Source of the DNA: Plicaturopsis crispa FD-325 SS-3 | Lineage: Eukaryota; Basidiomycota; Agaricomycetes; Amylocorticiales; Amylocorticiaceae | Reading direction: 5' to 3' | Length of the DNA stretch: 64,000 nucleotides | Assembly (NCBI GenBank): GCA_000827205.1 | Contig: KN832554.1 | Location: 1,238,345 to 1,302,344 of the forward strand | Part shown: positions 10,201 through 21,186 of the stretch, one piece after another | How positions within the stretch are numbered: position 1 is the first letter of the stretch | How the letters are laid out: each line of letters opens with the position of its first letter | The notes under the pieces: model-generated | The model's database searches: none | What the model saw: only the letters and a program-made list of their open reading frames with translations | Told to the model about the DNA's origin: nothing | Position numbers and translations under genes: made by a program

Positions 10201-11350
10201 GGACTTGGGATGTGTTTTTGTTTTTGGGTTGTACTTTGCTTTGTGAATTGCTGTTTGGTTACTATGACTGCGGGTGAGTTCCTTTGCATGCTGTGAGCTG
10301 GGCCCGCTCGTTGACTTCGTGCTCACAGGCACCGAGGCGCGATCGAGGACTGCATGTGCGGACGCGCGCGGTGATGTTTTTCGGACGCGACGCGACGCAG
10401 GAAGACAACGCGACACGGTGTGGGCGCGTACGCGGGGCACGAGCGTGGGCATGGTGCCGCTCTAATGGTGAGTACCTCCGTTTGTCGGCGCGCGCGCTCC
10501 TCCTTTTGCGGCGCGTCGTTTTTCCAGGCTTAGGTCTTTTCGCACAAAACGCGCTCGACGCCTGTGCACGATGCTCGCCCGCTCAAGCACGCACGTTAGC
10601 TGGGTGCACACTACTCCCCCGCCCCTCCACGTCTCTTTCGTTTTCGCTGCTCGTCCCCGCAGCGGCCATTTCTGTCGGCGTCCTCATTCCCCGCGTGCGC
10701 CGATTTCGACCGCGCACGCCCACATCTTACAGGCGGCCCTCAAGCTCGTTCTTACATGCTGGGAGCATCGTTCGCGCACCCGACGGCGTGGAGCTTGCTC
10801 GAGGAACCATCGAACTGCGCGCGCGGCGGGCATTTTCGTGATTCCCGCAGATTGTCGGGATTTCCTGGTGAGTTTGTCGAAACTTCGCCCTGTGCCTCTC
10901 GCGGTGTGGACGTTCGGCGGGGTGTACTAAGGTGCGCTGCGGTGTAGTTTTTCATCGCGATCGGCGGTGAACTCGTCGCGGGAACATCAATTCTTGGTTT
11001 TTGCGACGGATTTCACTTCGAGGGGAAATTCGTTTTTTGCCCGGTGGGCGGTTTGGGGTGCGGGTATGGGTGGGCTATGTCCCTGGATATCTGGGAGTGG
11101 TCGCGGCTCGCGCTGAAGCGCCGTCTCCGTCGAGGGAGACTCGTTTTTCCGCGAATTTTTCAGTTTCGAGGGGGAGACTTTGGATTTTTTGCACGCAACG
11201 GCTCCTGTGCAGCTGCCCATCGGTTCCAGTGTGTGTGGCACGCATGTACGGCTATGGGGACGCCTTTCCATTCTTCGTAGAGGCATTGCGACGCGTGTAT
11301 ATACTTATTTCAATGAAAATATTGACTTTGCGAGCGGAATTTTCGATGCG
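10201..11350 (+). ncRNA. Spacer 2, proximal part: rightward splice signals
   Basis: Counterpart of 798-1990. Predicted introns are 10274-10328 and 10468-10527. Another GTGAGT donor lies at about 10867, but its downstream acceptor differs from unit 1, so exon structure there is not conserved. No protein is supported. Confidence 0.4.
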
Positions 11351-11379
11351 TGTTCGTGAGCGGAAACATAAGTCTATTT

Positions 11380-12650
11380 TGCGGGCAGCATTACATCTAC
11401 GTTACAGTATGGAAACCTACAGTATAGAAACACGGCGACGCGCAAAACACGACGCCCAAGGCGAGCAAGCCCGATCCTTACCCCCCCTTTCGTCGAACAC
11501 CATTTCGACGCGGCTGCGCAGAACCCGAGCCCGTCCCGCTGACAATCTACATGCACGAGGATATCGTGCGAGTGAGCAGCGGCCATGCCAGCAACATCAC
11601 CGCACGACAGTCACCCCGTCGGCGACGTTACCTGATAATTGCGCCGTCGCAATATAACTCGCCGTTCCTTTCCGCTGCTACGGCTTCTGGCGAGTCTCGA
11701 TTCCTCTGTCTCGGCTTGCTCTCTCGTTTCCACTATCTTTACTTCGTCGTCTGAACCTATGTACTCACCTGTAGTCAATCCATCTGTCGTCCCAGTCTCT
11801 CGTTTCCACTATCTTTATTTCCTCGTCTGGAGGTATGTCCCTGTAAACGTTCATGTCAGCGACATCACCACACGACAGACAACGCGTCGGCAACTTACCT
11901 GATGATCGCACCGTCGCAATAAATATAGCTCGCTGTTCCTTGCCGCTGTGACGGCGTCAGCCAATTCTTTCTTTTGAGCTTTCTCTCTCGTTTCCACTAT
12001 CTTTATTTCTTCGTCGGGAGGTCTCTCCCTATAATCGTGCCATTAGTCGCCCCAGACCCTCGCTGCGGCTTCAACTGTGTTGCCCGCGGCCACAGATTCA
12101 CGCGTATTTGGACTTATCGGAGACTATGATGGACGGGCGATGGCCATGGCGCGACGAAGCGCGAAGAGCGGTATGTCCGAGCCGTACACGGTCAACATGT
12201 AGCAGCTAGCTGTAAGCAGGGAATACGGCAGAATCAGAAGGGGTATAGCACGTAGGGGGCGTATAGAACATACCGGAGAGCGCGCTTCATCCCCTCGCAT
12301 CAGTGCAGCATCCCAACAAACTAGCTGATGAATGAATCGACTATCAGCAACAGGGACAACACGGACAACAAGAAAGTCTTACCAGACGTCGTAGGGATTA
12401 CTCGGACTGTAGGCACGAGTACAGAAGAAAGACGGCGAGGATGGTAAGACTACGGATAATGAGATGAAACCGCGGTGCGACGCCTTTGCCGTAGGCAGTG
12501 ACGGCGACGAACGACTGCACGGGAAAACACGATGAGCGGCAACCAAACGAGGCGGAAATATGTTCATACCGAATTGCGACGTGCGACAACGTCCAGCACG
12601 GCATGCTGGTTTAATGGAGGGAAGGGAGTGGGGATGAGAGGGATGGAGGA
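11380..12650 (-). ncRNA. Putative leftward spliced noncoding transcript, unit 2
   Basis: Counterpart of the unit 1 leftward transcript. The first predicted intron starts at 12382 (GTAAGA), has a GCTGATAG branch-like site and ends CAGCTAG near 12317. A second ends TTACAG near 12215. At 11724-12020 there are three, not two, tandem modules containing TTTCCACTATCTTTATTT (read on +), and at least one carries a CAGGTGAGT donor on the minus strand. Exon sequence differs from unit 1 by frame-changing indels. Confidence 0.4.
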
Positions 12651-12668
12651 AACAAGTCAAAACGCGCA

Positions 12669-12679
12669 CCTTTTTATAT
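12669..12679 (-). promoter_or_regulatory. TATA box of the leftward transcript, unit 2
   Basis: TATAAAAAGG on the minus strand, with the surrounding 70 bp nearly identical to unit 1. Confidence 0.5.
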
Positions 12680-13555
12680 TCCACATCCTCGGCTAACATT
12701 TCCCGCATATTCCGCGCTGGTTTTACGCGCGACGCGAACAAACGGACGCGGCGACTTCAAAATTTCGTCAGTACGTTACGCGATATATTGGCGTACCTCG
12801 TGCCCTGCTTCCTCGTCGCTGCACGGCTATACCGTTGTCCCATAACCCCCCATTTCCACCCTGTTTCCACAGCTTCGGGCTCGTATCGAGGCTGGAAGTT
12901 TCGTGTTGTAGCCAGAATGTGGAGCTGCGTCTGGAGATGGATGCGGAAGACGGGGTCAGGACGCCTGAAACGGCGATGGCGCCCCGCTGTCGTGTATTTG
13001 TGTCGCGTACCTGTACGCGACGTCCTTGCCGCGCAAATCGAAATCTCCGCGGGCTTTCTTTGTGCGAATGGCGGACGCGGCTGCGCGCGCGGTCTTTTGC
13101 GGATTCTGCGGGAAACCTGCGTCTGCGTTGGAGGTGTTCAAGGGGCAGCGAGAGCGCAGCTTTACAGCTGCCTGGGGAACTGGTTTCCGTGAGAGAAAGG
13201 ATGGGGCAGAAAAGAAACGGAGGAGGAAAGCAGAAAGTGTCAAAGGAGGTGGCAATGGCCGTCGTTTGGAGACAACGTCTCGTGGCCTCGTGTACGAGAC
13301 GGCAAAGCGCCGGCCGTTCGCACCGTGGCCCAAGCGATCTGTTTTTCATTAAGATATCGTCGGTTAGATCTGATATCTTTCAGGATTGAAAGCTCACCAG
13401 AAATATCTTGTGACGCGACTTGGACCAAACATAATTCACGTCCGTTCTTCCAGTAAATTTGACTCTCGCAAGCCTTCTAAGGGCGCGCAGAGTGTACTCG
13501 CGCCCGTCGTGGAAGTACCCCTCGGACGAGATTGAACTGTTTGAATTACTGCGAT
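12680..13555. other. Spacer 2, middle part: no gene recognised
   Basis: Diverged counterpart of 3100-3975. The minus-strand open frame 13349-12768 is not conserved in frame with unit 1 and is not called. Confidence 0.45.
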
Positions 13556-13563
13556 ATAGTACA

Positions 13564-14602
13564 CAGTGTTGTCAGAGTCAAGTTGACCCGGTCAAGAAAG
13601 GTCAAGTCAATCGGCGGTCAGTAAATCCTGACCCGGTCAACTTGACTGGTCAGGACCCGGTCAGGTTTATATGACTAATAATACGTACCATACCGAACAC
13701 TGTACCGACGCGAGCATGTACCGAACTCAAGACTTAGAGTAGATTCAATGCGGTCGTGAAAATGGCCCTGCGACGCTCACATCTCGCTGCTGGCCTTGTA
13801 CGACCTCGCCACAACAAACGCAAGTTTGGCGACGAGCGCTCTGCGTCATCTAGTCGGCCCGCCGGGGACGATCATCCGTCTGACTCGTCAGACAGTGCTG
13901 CCGCGCCCACCGACACCAGCCCAGCCAGCAATGTCGACTGCGAGTCAGACACCGACGCCTCCCGAGACCCAACCGATTTCTTAGGCCTCGCGGATGACCT
14001 CATTCGCGATTCCATTTTTGCGCGCGACAAACCAGAAATTGTGGATGTCAACGCGATTCCCCGGGCAGCCTCAGGTCGAGCGACCAAGATTCCGCTTATC
14101 GAACTTTTCCGCTTTCCGCGAGATCTTGATGGGAATATTGATGGGACCATGAAGCTGAAGACGAAGGCGGGCTCGCATTTTATTGGCGCGGAGGGTTGGA
14201 CAAGGAGCTGGCAGCATACGGTATGCTGCACGAGCTGGGTGCGTCCGAGTCCGAGAGCTCAGACGCCCCGATAGGTGATGGCGGATACTCCGAGTCAGGT
14301 CGAGACGCAGACCGCCCGGGACGTTGATGCAACTACGACTACTACTTAATTTAATACACAGATTTATTATAATTTTTGAACATGCTTGTGTTCGTGCTTG
14401 TCCCACTGTCCGCCTCTAATGATAATATCTTTGATTCATACCCGTACGCATCATCAATCGCACTGCTGGTCAACGATGATCTCGACCGTCATTTTGACCA
14501 TTTTCCCACGCCATTGACCGGTCAAGCGTTGACTTGACTTTTTGACCCTTTTGACTTGACTTTTTGACTGACCGGGTCAGACCCGGGTCAAAGACAACAC
14601 TG
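13564..14602. mobile_element. hAT-type DNA transposon, 1,039 bp, non-autonomous
   Basis: The ends are inverted repeats CAGTGTTGTC ... GACAACACTG. An exact 8-bp direct repeat, ATAGTACA, flanks it (13556-13563 and 14603-14610). Unit 1 carries the uninterrupted site, so insertion followed the unit duplication. TIR start CAGTG and 8-bp duplications are hallmarks of hAT elements. Both subterminal regions are dense in GTCAAGTTGACC-like motifs, likely transposase binding sites. At 1 kb it is too short for a full hAT transposase. Confidence 0.9.
13756..14274 (+). pseudogene. Residual ORF inside the hAT element
   Basis: An open frame of 172 codons with a Ser/Asp-rich N-terminal half (SDSSDSAAAPTDTSPASN) and then IPLIELFRFPRD. 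In the overlapping frame near 14197 the sequence LDKELAAYGMLHELGASESE runs on to a stop after a Thr run. The apparent ending therefore lies in a different frame, as expected for a decayed tail of a larger transposase gene. I cannot name a domain; it may be the remnant of the parent hAT transposase or unrelated filler. Confidence 0.35.
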
Positions 14603-14610
14603 ATAGTACA

Positions 14611-15378
14611 GACCAAGTCGCGAAAAGTTGACGCGCCGACTTTGTCGATCTCAGCCACTTTCCAAATCCTCGCGTCTTTCCTCTTGCTCTCATCTCTCAT
14701 CGACACAATTTCGTTGGCCACTTATTGCGACGGCTTGCATTGATCCCCATGCTGCGAAACATAGAGTAGAAATGAATAAAAAGTATTGGGTATGCATTCC
14801 GGATTGATAATTCCATCATTTCGGGCATCGCACGCCTGAAACCAACTTCACCGAGTGAAATTCTGATTCGACCTTGCTGCAGCCACGGTGGTACACTAGC
14901 ATATAGATTCGCTTGTCCACCATTCAATGCATTTGATAGTTGGTCTAGGTGCGAAATAATTAGCCTGCTATAATAAGTCTGTCCCTTATTTTGTACCAAT
15001 TGATTTTACAGTGCACTGGCGGCATTGAATCATACTTGCCATCGACATTCCAGTGTTGTGCACTCTGTTTCAGTGGATTATCTGATATATTTCCTTTGCA
15101 GGCTTGAACTGCCATGCACGCAGAACACTGCAACATTCAAGGGAGATAAAGTATGCCCAGTCTCTTTTGGTGCATCATTATCATATATTCAGCCAGAGTG
15201 TTTTCAGTGTTACAGCCTGAGGGGTCACAATCCGCAAACGCAGGAAACCGTCAAGCGCTCAAGCTTCATACTAATCTATCCCTATCCTAGGCTACAAACC
15301 CAAGATATTACTGACTTCAGTACAGTCAGTTCTAGCAGTCTGACATTGACTTAAGCACGGCATGCACTTTGAGCTCAC
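14611..15378. other. Spacer 2 continued: no gene recognised
   Basis: Aligns with about 3980-4744 of unit 1 with many small indels. No coding frame is shared. Confidence 0.45.
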
Positions 15379-15700
15379 TTAGATTAGAAACCTGTAAGAC
15401 AAACAGCACCGGAAGCTTGTACAGGAGCGACGGAGATTGCACGGACACTGCAAGTTCTGTCGTTCCTGCTCAAGCTTCCGATGAATACATACCTATTACA
15501 AATGATAGTGGCGACCACAATTTGAGCAGGGCACACCCTGCACGCCCAGAAGTCCTGCAAAAGGAAATAAAAATAATTAGTGTGGAATGGTATGACAGGC
15601 GTGGCACCGTCGGCAAGGGGGAACAATGGCGGAGAGGTGCGAGAAGCGGGCCTGCAGGCAGTGATGGAATTTGTGGCACATCAGTGAATTTTGGCTAGAA
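15379..15700. repeat. Conserved 320-bp block, copy b
   Basis: Virtually identical to 16838-17146 over about 300 bp. The plus-strand frame 15369-15698 and the minus-strand frame 15626-15384 both stay open. Confidence 0.5.
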
Positions 15701-15927
15701 TATTTCGGACTCACTTGTTGCATCCGGTGGAGCACGGCCGCCTCACTGCGGCGCGGCGTTTCGGAAGCATCACATACACTCGCTTATTTTTCCCTGCATA
15801 TATGAGAGGTCAGAAAGTCCGTCTGCATTTCTTGCACTCACTTTTCCCCTGGCCTTCGTAATGCCAGTTTATTCTCCGGTCGCTCGCCACCATTGATCGC
15901 AGCATCCTTGGGCAGCATGCTTTACTA

Positions 15928-16677
15928 TGTGTGAGTCAACTTATTTTATTCTGTCATGTCTGTTGTGTATGCTCACTGATTGTCACGGAGGTGGAAGACA
16001 GGTGCGGCGGCGGGACCGCGGCGGCGTGCGATCAAGATCGGACTTCAAACTCCGCGGCCGCATCGGTTACCGCCAACCGTCTTTGTTTTCAACGTCGTCG
16101 TCGTTCATCGACTTCAAGAAAGCGCGCGTTTCGTTTGTAGGAAATGGCTCGGGGTATGCGATGCACGAGAATGCAGGAAATACATTAGGATACACTGTGA
16201 GCCAATTTTGCTCGCGGGTTTCCAGTTTTACAACGCTAACCTCGTACTCTCGCAGATTGCTTTATAAATTTAATGACAAGGTGCTTTATTCTGAACCGCA
16301 AGCTGTGCGTGCACCATATCAAGCATACGGTCCACCGACCCATTGGGATTCTGCGCCGCGACGCGCGCAGGGCCATGCGGCCTGGTGTCCTCCCCGGCAA
16401 CCTCAAAAGTCGAAATTCAATATTCAAACGGCCCGCAGACAACTGCGCTGGCGCCGAGAGCGAGCTCGCCAAGAATGCGGTGCGCCGTTCCTCGCTTTGA
16501 CGCTGCTCGCGGGTGTGCCCGATGCTCTCGAAGATTAAAATTCTTCGATTTTTGGACGTCCCGCGAACGGGTACATCGTGCGTACATTCTCCTCTTTCTC
16601 TCGATCGTTTCCTGACATCGAATTTGTCTGTTCAGTGTATCGGCTAATGTCACGTCTCGCTACGCGAGACGCGAGCG
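15928..16677 (+). ncRNA. 5' part of the hairpin transcript module, interrupted by the gap
   Basis: Same intron set as 5297-6040: a donor GTGAGT near 15931, an intron with CGCTAACC branch point ending TCTCGCAG near 16258, and the GTCTCGCTACGCGAGAC hairpin at 16654-16670. Sequence stops inside what should be the first GCGAGGCCC hairpin. Confidence 0.4.
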
Positions 16678-16837
16678 NNNNNNNNNNNNNNNNNNNNNNN
16701 NNNNNNNNNNNNNNNNNNNNNNNNNNNNNNNNNNNNNNNNNNNNNNNNNNNNNNNNNNNNNNNNNNNNNNNNNNNNNNNNNNNNNNNNNNNNNNNNNNNN
16801 NNNNNNNNNNNNNNNNNNNNNNNNNNNNNNNNNNNNN
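16678..16837. other. Assembly gap of 160 N
   Basis: Unresolved bases. On the left the sequence ends at the first hairpin of the ladder. On the right it restarts at the equivalent of 15391, about 1.3 kb earlier in the module. Confidence 1.
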
Positions 16838-17146
16838 GTAAGACAAACAAGCACCGGAAGCTGTACAGGAGCGACGGAGATTGCACGGACACTGCAAGTT
16901 CTGTCGTTCCTGCTCAAGCTTCCGATGAATACATACCTATTACAAATGATAGTGGCGACCACAATTTGAGCAGGGCACACCCTGCACGCCCAGAAGTCCT
17001 GCAAAAGGAAATAAAAATAATTAGTGTGGAATGGTATGACAGGCGTGGCACCGTCGGCAAGGGGGAACAATGGCGGAGAGGTGCGAGAAGCGGGCCTGCA
17101 GGCAGTGATGGAATTTGTGGCACATCAGTGAATTTTGGCTAGAATA
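16838..17146. repeat. Conserved 320-bp block, copy c (left end in gap)
   Basis: Begins directly at the gap. Nearly identical to copy b until about 17170, after which the two diverge noticeably (for example CGGTGGAGC versus CGGCTGAAC). Confidence 0.5.
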
Positions 17147-18125
17147 TTTCGGACTCACTTGTTGCATCCGGCTGAACACGGCCGCCTCGCAGTGGCGCGG
17201 CGCGTCGGAAGCATGACATACGCTCGGCTAATTTTCCCTGCATAGTATATGGGATGTCAGAAAGTACGTCTGTATTTCTTGCACTCACTTTTCCCCTGGC
17301 CTTCGTAATGCCAGTTTGTTCTTCTGTCACTCCGCAGGATCGATCGCAGCATCCTCGGGCAGCATGCTATACTATGTGTGAGTCCACTTATTTTATTTTG
17401 GCATGTCTGTTGTGTATGCTCACTGATTGTCACGGAGGTGGAAGACAGGTGCGGCGGCGGGACCGCGGCGGCGGCGTGCGATCAAGACCGGACTTCAAAC
17501 TCCGCGGCCACATCGGTTACCGCCAACGTTCTTCGTCTTTGTCGTCGTCCATCGACTTCAAGAAAGCGCGCGTTTAGTAGGAAATGGCTCGGGGTATGAG
17601 ATGCACGAGAATGCAGGAAGTACATTAGGATACATTGTGAGCCAATTTTGTTCGCGGGTTTCCTGTTTACGACGCTAACCTCGCGCTTTCGCAGATTGCT
17701 CTATGAATTTAATGACGAGACGCTTTGTTTTGAACCGCAAGATATTTGCGCGCGCCACATTAAGCCTACGGTCTACCGACCCATTGGAATTCAGCGCCGC
17801 TCCGCTCGCATGGTCGGCCTTGCGGCCTCGACAATCGGATTTTGGCCATCTCCTTCCCAGCGACCTCAAGCGTCGCAATTCGGTTTATGAACGGCCCGCG
17901 GCCAACTGCGCTGGCGCTGAGAGCGAGCTCGCCAAGAATGCGGCGTCACGGGTGTGCCCCATGCCCTCGAAGAATTTATTTTTTCGGTTTTTGGACGTCC
18001 CGCGAACGGGTATTCCGCGCGTACCTTCTCCGCTTTCTCTCGAGCGTTTCCTGACATCGAATCTGTCATTTCAGTGCATCGGCTAGTGCTACGTCTCGCT
18101 ACGCGAGACCCGAGAGCGAATACGA

Positions 18126-19861
18126 GCGAGGCCCGCAGAGCCTCGCGTTCACCTTCCTCTGGTGGTACGCACCTGCGAAGATGTTATTCTTCGATTTTTC
18201 GACATCCCGCGAACGGGTATATCGGTGCGTATTCGCTGCTCTTCCTATCGACAGAATATTGACGTTTGGTCCAGCACATCCCTATCGCCACGTCTCGCTA
18301 CGCGAATCCCGAGCGAGCGATTACGAGCTAGGCCCGCAGGGCCTCGCGACTACTTGATTGATGCTCCCCCGCCCTCGACACCTTTTTTTCGATTTTTCGC
18401 CGTCCGGTGAACGCGTTTACACGGAGCCGATCGAGAGAGGCCCGCAGGGCCTCACCACTGCTTCTTTCTCGTCAACTCGTGCTCCCCGGCCCGACATTTC
18501 GCTTTTTCGACGTCCGGCGAACGTCTCCATTGGTACGCAGGTCTTCATCTCCCTGCACTGGCAGCGTAGTTGTCTAATGTTTATTGATTCTTTGCAGACC
18601 ATCGGCTAACGACGTCTCGCTACGCGAGACCCGCGTAAGCGATTACGAGCGAGGCCCGCAGGGCCTCGCGGTTGTTTTCTCTTGGCCATGCGCACTCGCC
18701 AGGCCCCTGACATTTTTGTTCGATTTTTCGTCGTCCCGCGAGCGCCTCTGCAGGTTTGTTTCCGTCCTTGTGCTTTTCTTGCGGTGGTATACTAATCCCC
18801 ACTCGTTCTGCGCAGCCGACGATTTGGAGCGAGGCCCGCAGGGCCTCGCGGTTGCTTTCTCTTGCCCATGCACGCTCCCCCGGCCCTCGAGTTTTTCCGA
18901 TTTTCGATCTTTGGACGTCCGGCGACCGCGTTACGGGGCGCGTATCGAGAGCGAGGCCCGCAGGGCCTCGCGATCACTTCTTTTCGTCGACGGACGCTCC
19001 CTGGCCCTCGACTTTTTATTTTTCGACTTTTCGACGTCCGGCGAGCGCCTCTAAAGGTTCGTTTTACCTCCACGTTCTCTGCGCGCTTGGTATACTAACA
19101 TCGATTCGTTCTGTACAGTGTATTGTGAGCGAGGCCCGCAGGGCCTCGCGACTACTTCACTCGCATCCGTGCATGCTCCCCGGACCTCAACTTTTTATTT
19201 TTCGATTTTTGGAAGTCCGGCGACCGCTGTACATCCAGCGCATTGAGAGCGAGGCCGGCAGGGCCTCGCGGTTGCGTTCTCTCGTCCATGCACGCTCCCC
19301 CGGTCCCCGACACTTTTTTTTTTTTTTTCTTTCGATTTTTCGTCGTCCGGCGAGCGCCTCTCCAGGTTTGTTTTACCTCCGCGTTCTCTGCTCGCGGGGC
19401 ATACTAACGTTGATTCGTTCTGTGCAGTGTCTCGCGAGCGAGGCCCGCAGGGCCTCGCGACAACATCACCCTCGTCCACACATGCTCACCGGCCCTCGAC
19501 TTTCTTCTTCGATTTTTGGACGTCCGGCGACCGCTGGTATTGAGAGCGAGGCCCGCAGGGCCTCGCGACGACTTCTGCTTCGTCGACGCATGGTCCCGGG
19601 CCCTCGACATTTTTCTTTTTCGATATTTCGACGTCCCGCGAGCGGCCCTACTGGTAAGTTTCCTTCTGTGTTCTGTCCCTGTGTGGGTATACTAACATCG
19701 ACTCGTTCTCCTCAGCATTTGGAGAGCGAGGCCCGTAGGGCCTCGCGACTATGCTTTCTCGTAGCCACTCCCCACGCCCTCGGCTTCTCTTTTTCGATTT
19801 TCGGACGTCCGGCGACCGCTGTACGATGGCGCCATCGTGGGCGAGGCCGGCAGGGCCTCGC
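18126..19861 (+). repeat. Ladder of twelve short hairpins, array 2
   Basis: Palindromes with arm GCGAGGCCC start at about 18126, 18327, 18436, 18649, 18829, 18951, 19129, 19249, 19438, 19545, 19725 and 19841. Changes are few: one arm base at 18126, 18327 and 18436, and GGCCGG for GGCCCG at 19249 and 19841. The 62-bp introns, T-rich tags and second-type hairpins (18093, 18614) alternate as in array 1. Two more modules are present than in array 1. Confidence 0.8.
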
Positions 19862-20028
19862 GACGGCTCCTCTCTCGTCGTTGGCTGCTCCCCAGGCCCT
19901 CGACTTTTTTCTTTTTCGATTTTTCGGCGCCCCGCGGGCGTTCCCATCATCGGGTTCGTATATCTTTGCCTCCTGCCGTTGCGATTGATTTCTTACTTCG
20001 ACTTTCCTTGTGTAGCACATCGGCCGAC

Positions 20029-20060
20029 GTCGATCGGTGTCCTTGACACCGGCACGCGCT
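20029..20060 (+). repeat. Conserved hairpin CGGTGTCCTTGACACCG, unit 2
   Basis: Identical to the unit 1 copy in the first exon after the ladder. Confidence 0.6.
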
Positions 20061-20860
20061 CCTTGAACTTCTGAAGCTCGAAGGTCCGCCGCCGCACTCG
20101 CGTTCACTCAGCACGCCGACGACGTGTTGTGTTCTAAGGTGAGCACACGCCTATTTCACGGGGCGTACTTTGTATTGACGCGACGCGATCTTTGTTAGCT
20201 TCTCGACTTCCCCGCCTTGCTGTCCCGTTCCCGGCTCGCCTCCTTCTGCTCGCGCTTCTGCGCTCCTCGTCTAACTGCAAGGCCGTCCTCGATGTTCTCC
20301 TCTGCAGAACGAGGCCTGCCGCCGGCTGTCTTTGTGCGCCCTCAAGTTTACGCGTTATCGCGGTGAGGTAAGCCGACGCATATCTTACGGAGATACATAA
20401 TTCTGACGCGACTTTATACAAGTAGGAAAACACATACCTCGACACCTCGCATCGCCGACCTACGTTGACGCCTCGCGTCGAGTGCGACAAGCAACGCAAG
20501 ACAATCTCACGGTAAGTTTTCGGTCCCTCGTTCTCTGGAAGGATACTGACTCGGGGTCACGGCTGTTGTGCGGCCTTTTCTTTCAGTTTCCACTCGAAGG
20601 GAAAGTGCGCGGGATGGCGTCGTGTGCACGAGTGCAACGAGCACAGCCGTGCGACACGCGTCGTTCTGGATAGGTCTGCAATGGGAATACGGTGAGTTCC
20701 AGACTACAAACTCGAAGCTCGCGGACTGAAGACTTACACAGATTTACGGCCACACGCGGAGGGCCTGTTTTGTGCGGTTAACGAGGGACGGCGGCGAGTG
20801 GATTCACGAGTGGGGGACGAGGTGTTTCGGTTTGTAAAACTGACTGTAGAGTAGAGTTAC

Positions 20861-20901
20861 GCTGCGCGGTGGGTCCTCCTTGTGAGGGCCCACCGCGCAG
20901 C
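20861..20901 (+). terminator. 18-bp hairpin closing the transcript module, unit 2
   Basis: Same position and arm as 8511-8551 with one substitution that becomes G-U in RNA. It is followed by CTTTACAAAAAA. Confidence 0.55.
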
Positions 20902-21186
20902 TTTACAAAAAATAGATACCTACGCCAGAACCATACTTAACACATTCCGGCCCTAAACCACGAAAGACTTAGAATCGAGGGGGAGGACGAGGAGGAGGTC
21001 GTGAAATTAACAACCGCAAACAGAGAGGTCGCGTCTTTGCACACGTGTTGAGACATGATCGACGCCGTCTCATCCAAAAGAAAGTCGACGCATCCATCCC
21101 ATTCGACTCTGAGATTCACTAGGCAGCCCAGTCCAATATTCACCGTCACCGCACACACACTCCTCGCGCACCGCCTTCCCCTCGAA

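Larger units (their letters stand above)
17378..20901 (+). ncRNA. Hairpin-rich multi-exon noncoding transcript, unit 2 (predicted)
   Basis: Predicted introns in the ladder: 18225-18274 (50 bp, as its unit 1 partner), 18533-18597, 18754-18815, 19057-19118, 19366-19427, 19654-19714 and 19954-20015; five of the seven are 61-62 bp. Each has a TATACTAAC- or CTAAT-like branch site and a CAG or TAG acceptor. Downstream introns near 20138-20199, 20367-20425, 20512-20586 and 20692-20739 match unit 1 in place. The donor near 18022 reads GCGCGTACC where the other copies have GTGCGTACC, so that intron may use a GC donor or be lost. Transcription is inferred. Confidence 0.5.
8837..21186. repeat. Tandem segmental unit 2
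   Basis: The start codons of RING copies 2 and 3 are 12,350 bp apart. The unit is longer than unit 1 because of the hAT insertion (13564-14602), a partial internal duplication around the assembly gap (16678-16837), and two more hairpin modules. Confidence 0.85.

Noticed and set aside
18756-19988. 410-codon open frame rich in SEARRASR across hairpin array 2 (and 6826-7620 in array 1)
   Set aside because: The GC-rich repeat is open in several frames on both strands, the frames run through strong introns, and they are not kept between the two units. I treat them as by-products of the repeat.
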